A DNA stretch of 39,404 nt, from the IMG/VR virus record IMGVR_UViG_3300044681_000388, positions 1-39,404 of that record. The stretch is one strand, 5' to 3'. The stretch's first letter is position 1. Each line of letters begins with the position of its first letter. This document shows positions 32,139-39,404 of the stretch, one piece after another. The stretch is from a virus. Position numbers and translations under genes: made by a program. The notes beneath the pieces were generated by a model. The model was given only the letters and a program-made list of their open reading frames with translations. It ran no database searches and was not told the origin of the DNA.

Positions 32139-33089
32139 ATGGGTCGTAGGGGCGGTCGTATTGGACCATATCAATCAGTTGGTATTTCGTCAGCATCTGG
32201 TATTTGGGATTTGGCTACTGTTCAACAGGAAAGAGGTCGAAACAACTGGGCTGGGTCAACAATTGCAATTGAGTACTTAGTCATTGCTGGAGGGGGTGGT
32301 GGTGGAAGTAGACACTCTGGCGGCGCTGGTGCTGGTGGGTATCGTTCATCCGTAGTTGGTGAATCATCTGGTGGTGGGGCAAGTGCAGAAGCAGTATTTA
32401 ATGGACTTCCTGGTTCAACGTATTCAATAACCGTAGGTGGCGGAGGTGCCGCAAATACAAATGGCGGTGCGGTCGGTCCTGGCAGTGCTGGTGCGAGTAG
32501 CAGTTTTTCAACAATTTCATCAGTTGGCGGCGGAACTTCTGGTATCGGTTGGCAGACTGGTGGTTCTGGTGGTTCTGGTGGTGGCAGTTCTGGTGCTGGA
32601 ACAGCAAATCAAGGATATGCGGGAGGGTCTGGTTCTGGCGGCTACTATGCCGCTGGTGGCGGTGGTGCTGGTGCTGTCGGAGGGAATACTCAGGGCGGAC
32701 CGCAATACGCAGGAAACGGCGGCGCTGGTTTAAATTCTTCAATAACTGGTTCTTCCGTTGGCAGAGCAGGCGGTGGCGGTGGCGGTTCATACGTTGGAGA
32801 AGGTGCTGGCGGAAATGGAGGCTCGGCAACGCACGGTGGCGGGGGTGGCGCTGGAGCAAATCGTTTTCCTGCATCGGCTGGCACGGCAAACACTGGTGGC
32901 GGTGGTGGCGGCGGTGGTGGAAGCGGCGGAAGCGCTGGTGGAAACGGTGGTTCTGGTGTGGTGATTTTGCGTTGGTCAACGTCCTACAGCGCTGCAACAT
33001 CAACAACAGGTGCATCAGTCACATACAACAACGGCGCTGGCGGTTACCACGTATACACATTTAATGCTTCGGGCTCTATCACGCTTTAG
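32139..33089 (+). CDS. Glycine-rich adhesin, polyglycine domain 1
   Basis: A 316-aa protein. N-terminal docking region (MGRRGGRIGPYQSVGISSAS), then IEYLVIAGGGGGGSRHSGGA with GAGGYRSSVVGESSGGGASA. Next is a long glycine/serine/alanine region made of short GGG runs separated by turns. It ends SGVVILRWSTSYSA, then GGYHVYTFNASGSITL. This is the plan of polyglycine type II adhesins such as gp38 of Salmonella phage S16 (Gly_rich_2 class), where packed glycine helices hold variable receptor-binding loops. Likely a fibre-tip adhesin. Start two bases after the previous stop. Confidence 0.78.
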   Translation: MGRRGGRIGPYQSVGISSASGIWDLATVQQERGRNNWAGSTIAIEYLVIAGGGGGGSRHSGGAGAGGYRSSVVGESSGGGASAEAVFNGLPGSTYSITVGGGGAANTNGGAVGPGSAGASSSFSTISSVGGGTSGIGWQTGGSGGSGGGSSGAGTANQGYAGGSGSGGYYAAGGGGAGAVGGNTQGGPQYAGNGGAGLNSSITGSSVGRAGGGGGGSYVGEGAGGNGGSATHGGGGGAGANRFPASAGTANTGGGGGGGGGSGGSAGGNGGSGVVILRWSTSYSAATSTTGASVTYNNGAGGYHVYTFNASGSITL

Positions 33090-33099
33090 CACTATGTTC

Positions 33100-33105
33100 T
33101 ATAAT
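33100..33105 (+). promoter_or_regulatory. Perfect TATAAT -10 box before the 33137 gene
   Basis: TATAAT lies in the 47-base gap after the first glycine-rich adhesin, 32 bases before the ATG of the 33137 gene. No convincing -35 box is present at 16-18 bases upstream, so it is only a candidate promoter. A CAGGAGAG ribosome-binding site follows (33122-33129). Confidence 0.4.
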
Positions 33106-33136
33106 GTAAGCACAGAAATCACAGGAGAGTAAAGAA

Positions 33137-33505
33137 ATGGCTCATTTTGCCCAAATCAATGCCGACAACGTGGTGACACAGGTAATCGTCGTCTCAAACG
33201 ATGATTGCGCTGGTGGGGACTACCCGACGAGCGATGCACCTGGTGCGGCATTCTGCAACAATCTGCTCGGTGGCACATGGAAGCAAACCTCATACAACGG
33301 AAACTTCCGCAAGCGTTACGCAGGAATCGGTTACACATTCAATGCCGACCTTGATGCGTTCATTGCCCCACAGCCCTATCCCTCTTGGACGCTGAACGAA
33401 GAAACTGCCGACTGGGAAGCGCCCGTGGCACGACCAGCAGAAGGCATGTGGGCATGGAATGAAGCGAATCAGGAGTGGGATGAAGTCGCATCGCCAGGGG
33501 CGTAA
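33137..33505 (+). CDS. Conserved cyanophage-like virion-region protein
   Basis: A 122-aa protein with a strong CAGGAGAG. It matches a small protein I recall from marine and freshwater cyanophages: AHFAQINADNVVTQVIVVSN, FCNNLLGGTWKQTSYNGNFR, KRYAGIGYTFNADLDAFIAP, and 'QPYPSWTLNEETADWEAPV'. Aromatic spacing W-Y-W is repeated to the end (MWAWNEANQEWDEV). It is frequent beside fibre genes, with unknown function; suggested to be structural. The protein ends three bases before the next GTG. Confidence 0.75.
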   Translation: MAHFAQINADNVVTQVIVVSNDDCAGGDYPTSDAPGAAFCNNLLGGTWKQTSYNGNFRKRYAGIGYTFNADLDAFIAPQPYPSWTLNEETADWEAPVARPAEGMWAWNEANQEWDEVASPGA

Positions 33506-33508
33506 CCC

Positions 33509-34702
33509 GTGGCGCTCTCGTTCCCTGCTAATCCTTCGGTAAACGACACATACACGGAGGGAAGCCGTACCTGGAAATGGAACGGCACTAAGTGGGAACT
33601 TGTCATCAGCACGCTTGTTGCTGGTTCGGTATCTACTGCTGAGATAAACAACGGCGCTGTCACTACGGCAAAACTTGCAAGTGGTGCTGTTACATCAGCA
33701 AAAGTTGGCTCAGATGTAAACGTGGTTACAGTTTGCACCAGTTCGACAAGACCTGGCTCACCATTTACTGGTCAAGCAATTTTTGAGACCGATACGAACA
33801 AGATGAAGGTATGGCTTGGGAGTCAGTGGTCACTAGGCACACAGCATTTCACTCCTGTAAATATTGAGTACCTAGTCATTGCTGGTGGTGGCGGCGGCGG
33901 GGCATGGGCTTCTGGAGTAATAAATGGCGGTGGTGGTGGTGCTGGTGGATACAGAAACTCGGTAAGCGGTGAAACAACTGGTGGTGGCGGTCCTGCCGAA
34001 AACACATTGAACATCGCCGCAGGAACATATGCGATAACTGTCGGAGGTGGCGGTGCTGCAGGGCGAGGCAAGGGTGTAGATAGTTCTATTTCTGGACCTG
34101 GAATTACAACAGTCACCGCAGAAGGGGGCGGTGGGGGCGGTGATGCATATGTGGCTTATGCTGGCGCATCTGGTGGTTCTGGTGGCGGTGGCGGTGGAAC
34201 TTCTGCTGGCGGTCAGGCTGGCGGGGCAGCAAGCACTTCTCCAACGCAGGGATATGCAGGGAATGCCAGTATTGCAAATTATTGGGCTGGCGGTGGAGGC
34301 GGTGCTGGTGGTTTGGGTGGAGTGGCTACACAAGCCGCTGGTGGAAACGGCTTGAGCAGTTCTATTACTGGTACGGCTGTAATGCGGGGCGGCGGTGGTG
34401 GTGGTGGTTCCAATACTACAAGAGGTGCAGGCGGTTCAAGCAATACTGCTGGAGGTGGTCGAGGCTCATTAAATGGCGATGCACTTTCTCTTGCTGGAAC
34501 TGCAAACACTGGCGGTGGTGGTGGCGGCGGCTCTGGCGATGGTGGAAAGGGTGGTGGTTCTGGAATCGTTATTATTCGCTACTTGACCGCTGATGCGAGC
34601 GCCTACACAATCACAGGCGGAACAAAGGTTGTTGGTCCAGCAGGAGCAACTTCTTACACAGTTCACACATTCACGTCTAGTGGAAGTTTGGTGGTGGCAT
34701 AA
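33509..34702 (+). CDS. Tail adhesin: W-rich modules plus polyglycine domain 2
   Basis: A 397-aa protein starting at GTG 33509. It begins with the shared mini-module MALSFPANPSVNDTYTEGSR (TWKWNGTKWELV), a spacer STAEINNGAVTTAKLASGAV, and a second module, SSTRPGSPFTGQAIFETDTN with KVWLGSQWSLG. Then IEYLVIAGGGGGG opens the polyglycine domain, with GAGGYRNSVSGETTGGGG and TLNIAAGTYAITVGGGGAAG. It ends SGIVIIRYLTADASA and YTVHTFTSSGSLVVA. The layout is docking module, link and adhesin, so it is probably a receptor-binding tip. Its stop overlaps the next start (TAATG). Confidence 0.78.
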   Translation: MALSFPANPSVNDTYTEGSRTWKWNGTKWELVISTLVAGSVSTAEINNGAVTTAKLASGAVTSAKVGSDVNVVTVCTSSTRPGSPFTGQAIFETDTNKMKVWLGSQWSLGTQHFTPVNIEYLVIAGGGGGGAWASGVINGGGGGAGGYRNSVSGETTGGGGPAENTLNIAAGTYAITVGGGGAAGRGKGVDSSISGPGITTVTAEGGGGGGDAYVAYAGASGGSGGGGGGTSAGGQAGGAASTSPTQGYAGNASIANYWAGGGGGAGGLGGVATQAAGGNGLSSSITGTAVMRGGGGGGGSNTTRGAGGSSNTAGGGRGSLNGDALSLAGTANTGGGGGGGSGDGGKGGGSGIVIIRYLTADASAYTITGGTKVVGPAGATSYTVHTFTSSGSLVVA

Positions 34703-35079
34703 TGGCTATCGATTTCCCCAACTCCCCCACAAACGGCGACCTGTTCTCTGCTGGTGGCAAAAACTGGCAGTACAACGGCACCGCTTGGGTACTACAAGGC
34801 ATCGTCCCCTATGTACGGCTCCTAGATGACGTAGGTGACGTAACAATCACCTCAGCAACGTCGGGGGACTTCCTTAAATGGAACGGATCGGCGTGGGTTA
34901 ATGACACCATTCCGACTATCAACAACTTGAACGACGTAGGTGACGTAACGATTACCTCTGCCGCATCTGGAGAGTTTCTCAAATGGAACGGAAGTGCTTG
35001 GGTCAATGCCGTCGCCTCCACCGATGTAATGACAGACACCAAGAATGCGGCAATAATCACTATGGATATAGGAGCGTAA
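34702..35079 (+). CDS. Short fibre/docking protein with DVGDVTITSA repeats
   Basis: A 125-aa protein overlapping the previous stop by one base. It begins MAIDFPNSPTNGDLFSAGGK with NWQYNGTAWVLQ (docking mini-module), then two copies of 'DVGDVTITSATSGDFLKWNG', the same linker unit that appears in the giant fibre at 28208. The last residues (TKNAAIITMDIGA) resemble the ends of other fibres. It looks like a cut-down version of the giant fibre: docking module and linkers without the shaft. Possibly a fibre attachment part or a remnant of module shuffling. Confidence 0.7.
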   Translation: MAIDFPNSPTNGDLFSAGGKNWQYNGTAWVLQGIVPYVRLLDDVGDVTITSATSGDFLKWNGSAWVNDTIPTINNLNDVGDVTITSAASGEFLKWNGSAWVNAVASTDVMTDTKNAAIITMDIGA

Positions 35080-35082
35080 GTT

Positions 35083-35421
35083 ATGGCAGTTGGCGACAGA
35101 ACAGAGGCGCGGCTCGGCGGCCCAACACAGTTGGATACGTCGACCACGACGATTTGCACGGCTGCGTCCGGTTACGCCGAAATCATCAAGCAAATCATCA
35201 TCACGAACACTGACACGGTGGACCGCACGTTCAGTCTTGCCATTGGGTCGGCTGCGACGGCGGCAAACAGAATCATTTCTCAGTTGCCCATTGGCGCCAA
35301 CGACATCATGGTTATGGACACTGCTTTGGTGTTGTATGAAACTGAAACCCTTGAGGGTCTTGCTGATGCTGCGAGCGTCGTGAATGTCACGGCGATTGGC
35401 TGGGAAAAGCAGGTTTCGTAA
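35083..35421 (+). CDS. Small beta-sandwich virion protein, copy 3 of 3
   Basis: A 112-aa protein of the same plan as those at 25719 and 31783: STTTICTAASGYAEIIKQII, ITNTDTVDRTFSLAIGSAA, ISQLPIGANDIMVMDTALVL and TLEGLADAASVVNVTAIGW. The 'n.D......l.v......l..la..a' order matches the siblings more than their residues do. It precedes the third polyglycine adhesin, as the 31783 gene precedes the first. Role unknown. Confidence 0.6.
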   Translation: MAVGDRTEARLGGPTQLDTSTTTICTAASGYAEIIKQIIITNTDTVDRTFSLAIGSAATAANRIISQLPIGANDIMVMDTALVLYETETLEGLADAASVVNVTAIGWEKQVS

Positions 35422-35424
35422 ACC

Positions 35425-36375
35425 ATGGGCGTTTCCACACCGTATGGCGTTCAAGGTCTGAAGAACTATGTAAGAGTCACCAAGCCTACGAGCATTGAAT
35501 ATCTGCTTGTTGGCGGTGGTGGAGCAAGTAGTGCTTCGAATGGTGGTGGCGGAGGTGGTGGCGGTGTTCTGTCTGGAACTACATCTGTTACTGGCGGTTC
35601 TGCATACACAATAACTATTGGTGGTGGCGGGTCTGGTGCTGGTTCAACTGGAGCAAATAATGTCAAAGGCAATGACGGGTCAGACACGATTGCTTTTTCT
35701 TTGACTGCTGGTGGCGGTGGTGCAGGCAACAGCCTAAACAACAGCGCTGGTGGTTCAAATGGACGAGCAAGCAATGGTTCTGGTGGCGGTGGGTCGTTGA
35801 CAAACAACGGTACAACTGCTGCTCATAATGCTGGTTCTGGAAATGGAACAGGGAAAAACGGAGGCGCTGGATTTGGCGACGCTGGTTCGGGTGGCGGAGG
35901 TGGTGCTGGTGTTGCTGGAACTGCTGGCACATCAACAACTGGCGGTGCTGGTGGAAATGGTGTTCAAAATTCAATAAACGGAACAAACTTGTACTGGGCT
36001 GGTGGTGGCGGTGGGACAAGTAATGGAACTGCAGGGAATGGCGGTCTTGGTGGTGGAGGTGGCGGAGCAACCAATATTGGAACACCTGGTCAAGGCGGTG
36101 GGTCGGCACTTAACTCTGGCGGCAATGGTGGTACTGGTACTGGGAATGACGGCGGAAACGGCGGAGACAATACTGGTGGAGGTGGTGGTGGGTCTGGTTG
36201 TCAGATGAATGGCACAGCATCGGCAATCGGTGCAAACGGTGGTTCTGGTGTAGTAATTATCAAATATCCAGATATTTACGATGCTGCAGCCTCTACGACT
36301 GGTTCTGCATCGCTGAGCACGGTAAACGGATACAAAATATATACATTCACAACTAGCGGAAGCATCACCTTCTAA
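35425..36375 (+). CDS. Glycine-rich adhesin, polyglycine domain 3
   Basis: A 316-aa protein beginning MGVSTPYGVQGLKNYVRVTK followed by SIEYLLVGGGGASSASNGGG and SVTGGSAYTITIGGGGSGA. The remainder alternates GGGG runs with asparagine/serine/threonine turns (NSLNNSAGGSNGRASNGSGG), closing with SGVVIIKYPDIYDAAA and NGYKIYTFTTSGSITF. The loops are asparagine-richer than in its siblings, so a different binding specificity is likely. Its stop overlaps the next start (TAATG). Same polyglycine type II helix plan as the others. Confidence 0.78.
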   Translation: MGVSTPYGVQGLKNYVRVTKPTSIEYLLVGGGGASSASNGGGGGGGGVLSGTTSVTGGSAYTITIGGGGSGAGSTGANNVKGNDGSDTIAFSLTAGGGGAGNSLNNSAGGSNGRASNGSGGGGSLTNNGTTAAHNAGSGNGTGKNGGAGFGDAGSGGGGGAGVAGTAGTSTTGGAGGNGVQNSINGTNLYWAGGGGGTSNGTAGNGGLGGGGGGATNIGTPGQGGGSALNSGGNGGTGTGNDGGNGGDNTGGGGGGSGCQMNGTASAIGANGGSGVVIIKYPDIYDAAASTTGSASLSTVNGYKIYTFTTSGSITF

Positions 36376-38144
36376 TGAGTATCTCAGGCGCACGTAAACC
36401 ACGACTCGCCACAGAGTACGGTATTGCATCCGGTGGTACAGAATCAGATATCACCGTTTCTGGTGTCTCGTACAAACTTCATACATTTACGGCAACAGGT
36501 ACGCTTTCGGTTACTCAACCCGGTTGGTTTGATGTGCTCGTTTTTGCTGGTGGCGGTGGCGGTGGTGGAACATCAAGCACCCTTTCCGCTGGCGGAGGTG
36601 GTGCTGGTGGTTTATTGTCAAGCACGGTATATCTATCTGGAAATACAACTATTTCTATTGGTGGCGGAGGTTCTGGCGGACAGGGTGGTGCAACATATAA
36701 CAGTGAGGGGTCATCAAGTGTTATTGGCTCTTACCTATCTGTAGCAGGTGGTGGCAGGGGTGCAGACTCAAACAATGTTTGGGGTGCAAACTTTGCAAGC
36801 AGCGGCGGCTCTGGTGGTGGCGGTCTTGGCAGGCAAGATGGTGGAAGTTTTGGCACCCATGCTGGAGCGTCAATGGCAAACAATGTCAGTGGGCAGAGTG
36901 GTGGAACTGGTTCAACTGGTAGCGGCGGCGCTTCTGGTGGTGGAGGCGGGGGTGGTTTTGGGGCTGTTGGGTCAAACGGAACAACGGCTGTTGGCGGTGC
37001 TGGGGGCTCTGGATATGATGTCTCAACATTTATTGGTGGCTCAACCCTCTATAGGGCAGCAGGTGGAGGAGGGGGAGGGACAACAACTGGCGGTGCTGGT
37101 GGTTCTTCTATCGGCGGTGCTGGTGGTTCAAATACTGTTGGGGCAAGTGCATCCTCAAATACTGCTTCTGGCGGAGGCGGTGCAGGTGGTGGAGCAACAA
37201 GAGCAGGTGGTAACGGTGGTTCAGGAATCGTCTATATCCGCAGAAGAGTGTCTGGTTCTGCTGTGGGAACATTGACGTATCAGGCAATTTTGAACAGCGT
37301 TGAATATCTAGTAATCGCTGGCGGCGGCGGTGGTGGTGGACGACATGGCGGCGGTGGTGGTGCAGGCGGATATCGTTCGTCGGTGGGTGGAGAATCTTCT
37401 GGTGGCGGTGCTTCTGCTGAAGATAAATTAGTTTTAACTGTTGGAACTACATACTCAATAAGTGTTGGTGCGGGCGGACCTGGCGGTACTGCGAACAATA
37501 ACGGAACACTCCCTAGAGCAACATCTGGTAGCAACAGTTCTGCTTTTGGTATTACATCAACTGGCGGCGGTGCAGGTGGAAACGGAAATATTGCTGGTGA
37601 AGCGAATGGAATCACCGGCGGTTCTGGTGGTGGCAGTGTTCCGTCTGGAACCGGTGCCGCTGGTACTGCGAATCAGGGGTATGCGGGAGGAAATGGCGGC
37701 AGTACATATCTCGGTGGCGGTGGAGGTGGTGCATCTGCTGCTGGTTCAAATTACTCTGGTTCGACTGCAGGCAATGGTGGAAATGGAGTTGCATCAAGCA
37801 TCACTGGTTCTTCTATAACTCGTGCCGGGGGTGGCGGAGGTGGCGGATGGACTGGCAACACTGCTGGAACTGGCGGTTCTGGTGGTGGTGGTGCTGGTGT
37901 TGCCAACTCTGGAACAAAAGCAACAAGTGGCACTGCCAACACTGGTAGCGGTGGCGGAGGTGGGGGCACAGACTCTGCCCCGAATGGCGGTGGTGGTGAT
38001 GGTGGCGCAGGTGTCGTCATCGTCCGTTACCCGACAACAAACGCCACTGGTCTATCGGTAACTGGCGGAACGATTACAACATCGGGCAGTTACACCATTC
38101 ATACATTCAATGCAAGCGGAACCTTCACGGTGGCACGGGCATGA
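36375..38144 (+). CDS. Double polyglycine adhesin, domains 4 and 5
   Basis: A 589-aa protein made of two tandem adhesin domains. It begins with a non-glycine N-terminus (SISGARKPRLATEYGIASGG) and a strand SYKLHTFTATGTLSV. The first domain opens FDVLVFAGGGGGGGTSSTLS and closes GGSGIVYIRRRVSGSA. The second opens VEYLVIAGGGGGGGRHGGGG, has GAGGYRSSVGGESSGGGASA, and closes 'GAGVVIVRYPTTNATGL' then IHTFNASGTFTVARA. The second domain is very similar to the one in the 32139 gene (YRSSV.GESSGGGASAE), so it is probably a recent duplicate or transfer between adhesins. The fusion gives one polypeptide two binding tips. Confidence 0.78.
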   Translation: MSISGARKPRLATEYGIASGGTESDITVSGVSYKLHTFTATGTLSVTQPGWFDVLVFAGGGGGGGTSSTLSAGGGGAGGLLSSTVYLSGNTTISIGGGGSGGQGGATYNSEGSSSVIGSYLSVAGGGRGADSNNVWGANFASSGGSGGGGLGRQDGGSFGTHAGASMANNVSGQSGGTGSTGSGGASGGGGGGGFGAVGSNGTTAVGGAGGSGYDVSTFIGGSTLYRAAGGGGGGTTTGGAGGSSIGGAGGSNTVGASASSNTASGGGGAGGGATRAGGNGGSGIVYIRRRVSGSAVGTLTYQAILNSVEYLVIAGGGGGGGRHGGGGGAGGYRSSVGGESSGGGASAEDKLVLTVGTTYSISVGAGGPGGTANNNGTLPRATSGSNSSAFGITSTGGGAGGNGNIAGEANGITGGSGGGSVPSGTGAAGTANQGYAGGNGGSTYLGGGGGGASAAGSNYSGSTAGNGGNGVASSITGSSITRAGGGGGGGWTGNTAGTGGSGGGGAGVANSGTKATSGTANTGSGGGGGGTDSAPNGGGGDGGAGVVIVRYPTTNATGLSVTGGTITTSGSYTIHTFNASGTFTVARA

Positions 38145-38172
38145 AATCGTTTATCATTGAGGTGAGGTAATC

Positions 38173-38832
38173 ATGCCGTTTTCTTCAGTTTTGGGCGCAT
38201 CATCGGTCATCAAGCCGGGTGTCTGCACATCCTCGACACGCCCTTCTGTTCCCTATGAGGGGCAGTTGATTTACGAGACCGACACGGATTTGCTGAAGTC
38301 GTGGAACGGTTCGTCGTGGGTGACGATGGCCCCATCTTCAAGTGTCTATGGAAATGTGCTTCAGACAGTCATGTACAAAGCGCCAATCACGACCGCAACA
38401 ACAACCAGCACATCTTATGTTCAGAAAACCGATTTTGACTTCAGCATAACGACAGTAGGCGCTAACTCTGTATTTCTTTTATACGGTTGGATGAAACTTC
38501 AAACCTCATACAACTTTGCCCTGCACAAACTAACTGCGACCACCAGTGCAGGGACAGTAACAGTTCTTGAATGTCCTGCCGCGTATGACCGTGGACCGTT
38601 TGCTGGAAATCCTGGTGGTGAGTTCTTCTACTGGTCACCATCATATGCCGCATCAACATCGGTGGCGTTTGACTGGTATTATCGAGCAGGATACGGTGGG
38701 ACGGCAGATTCAACTGGAATTCTTACCGCACAAGGTCTTTCCGTCAATGACACCAACTCAAACAAGTGGAACCAAAATGTTATTGTCCTTCACGAGATTG
38801 CACCATCGGGTGCGATAACCTTCCTGCCATGA
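38173..38832 (+). CDS. Fibre protein with W-rich docking module and C-terminal beta domain
   Basis: A 219-aa protein with AGGTGAGG near its start. It has the mini-module 'STRPSVPYEGQLIYETDTDL' with SWNGSSWVTM (about 20-52), nearly the same as the second module of the 33509 gene. The rest is a beta-sandwich domain (TSYVQKTDFDFSITTVGANS, VFLLYGWMKLQTSYN, FFYWSPSYAASTSVAFDWYY) ending VNDTNSNKWNQNVIVLHEIA, typical of virion and fibre tip domains. It probably attaches by the module and binds by the C-terminal domain. Confidence 0.68.
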   Translation: MPFSSVLGASSVIKPGVCTSSTRPSVPYEGQLIYETDTDLLKSWNGSSWVTMAPSSSVYGNVLQTVMYKAPITTATTTSTSYVQKTDFDFSITTVGANSVFLLYGWMKLQTSYNFALHKLTATTSAGTVTVLECPAAYDRGPFAGNPGGEFFYWSPSYAASTSVAFDWYYRAGYGGTADSTGILTAQGLSVNDTNSNKWNQNVIVLHEIAPSGAITFLP

Positions 38833-39008
38833 TTGCCACACATCAACAAATTGTTCTTGCTCTTATTTCTGTTCGCCCAGGTGCCCAATGGACTCTTGAG
38901 GGGGAAATGTTTGACTCATCCAATCCGCTTCCCCTGGAATGGCATGATACTGAGCAAAATCGCCCATCCGATGCAGAAGTGTTTGATGCGATTACTGGGG
39001 GTGAATAA
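38829..39008 (+). CDS. Small XkdW-like tail assembly chaperone candidate
   Basis: A 59-aa protein whose ATG overlaps the previous stop (ATGA) and whose stop overlaps the next ATG (TAATG). The pattern LISVRPGAQWTLEGE, PLPLEWHDTEQNRPSDAEVF and DAITGGE resembles the short XkdW-like proteins found near fibres (small 'P.a.W.l......W.d.....ps..ev.aa' proteins). They may help fibre folding. I am moderately sure of the resemblance, not of function. Confidence 0.58.
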   Translation: MIATHQQIVLALISVRPGAQWTLEGEMFDSSNPLPLEWHDTEQNRPSDAEVFDAITGGE

Positions 39009-39196
39009 TGCCTATTGACTTTCCTGGCTCCCCATCCACTGGTGACCACTACTCCTACGACGAGCGCACATGGCGATGGGACGGCTCTACATGGCGATTG
39101 GTGGTCAGTGGTACCATTGACTACAACATTGACGGGGGTGGAGCCACCACCGTTTATGGTGGGCAAAGCGTGATAGACGGCGGAGGCGTAGCGTAA
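39008..39196 (+). CDS. Short docking-module protein
   Basis: A 62-aa protein that begins MPIDFPGSPSTGDHYSYDER with TWRWDGSTWRLV, the full docking mini-module, followed by only 27 more residues (SGTIDYNIDGGGATTVYGGQ and so on). It has coupled starts on both sides. It may be a docking cap or spacer, or the N-terminal remnant of a larger fibre. The following gene starts one base after its stop. Confidence 0.6.
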   Translation: MPIDFPGSPSTGDHYSYDERTWRWDGSTWRLVVSGTIDYNIDGGGATTVYGGQSVIDGGGVA

Positions 39197-39404
39197 ATGG
39201 CTGTAAGAATTCAGTTCAGGCGAGGCACTGCCTCAGAGTGGACCTCTGCTAACCCGACCCTCGCACAGGGCGAGTTTGCCCTAGAGACGGACACCGGCTA
39301 CTACAAGGTTGGTGACGGTTCCACAGCGTGGACGTCTCTTGCCTATGGGGGCACACAAGGTCAGCCAGGTACAAACGGAACAAATGGTCTTGATGCAGAG
39401 TACG
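39197..39404 (+). CDS. Fibre protein with Mtd-N-like domain and collagen-like repeats (truncated by right edge)
   Basis: The first 69 codons of a gene running off the right edge; ATG 39197 follows the previous stop directly. The start (MAVRIQFRRGTASEWTSANP, TLAQGEFALETDTGYYKVGD, GSTAWTSLAYG) fits the Mtd N-terminal/fibre docking domain, seen in major tropism determinants and many fibres. It then turns to Gly-X-Y triplets (GTQGQPGTNGTNGLDAEY), a collagen-like stalk. The receptor-binding end is outside the window. Confidence 0.8.
   Translation, partial: MAVRIQFRRGTASEWTSANPTLAQGEFALETDTGYYKVGDGSTAWTSLAYGGTQGQPGTNGTNGLDAEY

Noticed and set aside
32398-38020. Long proline-, histidine- or cysteine-rich minus-strand frames in the glycine-rich genes.
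   Set aside because: They are the complement of GGT/GGC-rich coding sequence (giving Pro and Ala runs) and lack starts, sites and sensible neighbours.
39197-39404. A diversity-generating retroelement in the window.
   Set aside because: Only the Mtd-N-like start is present; no reverse transcriptase or template repeat is visible here.
1-39404. Integrase, tRNA genes, attachment sites, insertion sequences and a clear endolysin.
   Set aside because: Nothing in any frame or strand supports them in this window; they may lie outside it.

Overview
This window is part of a tailed bacteriophage genome (or prophage) with a contractile, myovirus-type tail. The evidence is a large terminase, a portal protein, a tail sheath and tube, a frameshifted tail assembly chaperone pair, a tape measure protein and a full set of baseplate wedge and hub genes. 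No host gene, tRNA or integrase is visible. GTG starts are common. Several genes recall actinobacteriophages (the Rad52-like annealer, the 174-aa coiled-coil protein), and the fibre region recalls aquatic phages (the 122-aa protein at 33137, polyglycine adhesins). My best guess is an aquatic phage with an actinobacterial host; that is inference.

Left end (1-844). On the minus strand a portal gene runs off the left edge. A 58-aa two-helix membrane protein precedes it, coupled by a one-base stop/start overlap. Both diverge from the large terminase gene on the plus strand, so the head module is transcribed away from everything else in the window.

845-6648: packaging and DNA metabolism. Terminase large subunit, a small HTH protein, an unknown protein, a Rad52-type annealing protein, a Cas4/RecB-like nuclease with four probable Fe-S cysteines, a coiled-coil unknown, and a PAPS-reductase-like/ParB-like pair resembling IbrA/IbrB. 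Most of these are packed with overlaps of one or a few bases.

6665-20453: neck, tail and baseplate. An extremely arginine-rich, lysine-free protein comes first, then head-tail connector, Mu gpG-like protein, probable tail terminator, unknown, sheath, tube, terminator hairpin, tail chaperone with a -1 frame extension, tape measure, LysM/gp53-like baseplate protein, hub, spike/OB-fold protein, gp25-like, gpJ-like and gpI-like proteins.

20474-39404: small unknown gene, holin candidate, then about 18 kb of adhesion genes reaching the right edge. These genes reuse a few modules: a roughly 30-residue W-rich mini-domain (about 14 copies in 8 genes), a roughly 100-residue LGTDTTG fibre repeat (11 copies in 2 genes), a polyglycine adhesin domain (5 copies in 4 genes) and small beta-rich proteins placed between them. 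A BspA-like leucine-rich repeat protein with eleven exact 72-bp units sits in the middle, and an Mtd-N-like fibre gene is cut by the right edge. The most unusual parts are this modular adhesin array, the PAPS-reductase/ParB pair, the lysine-free basic protein and the divergent portal.
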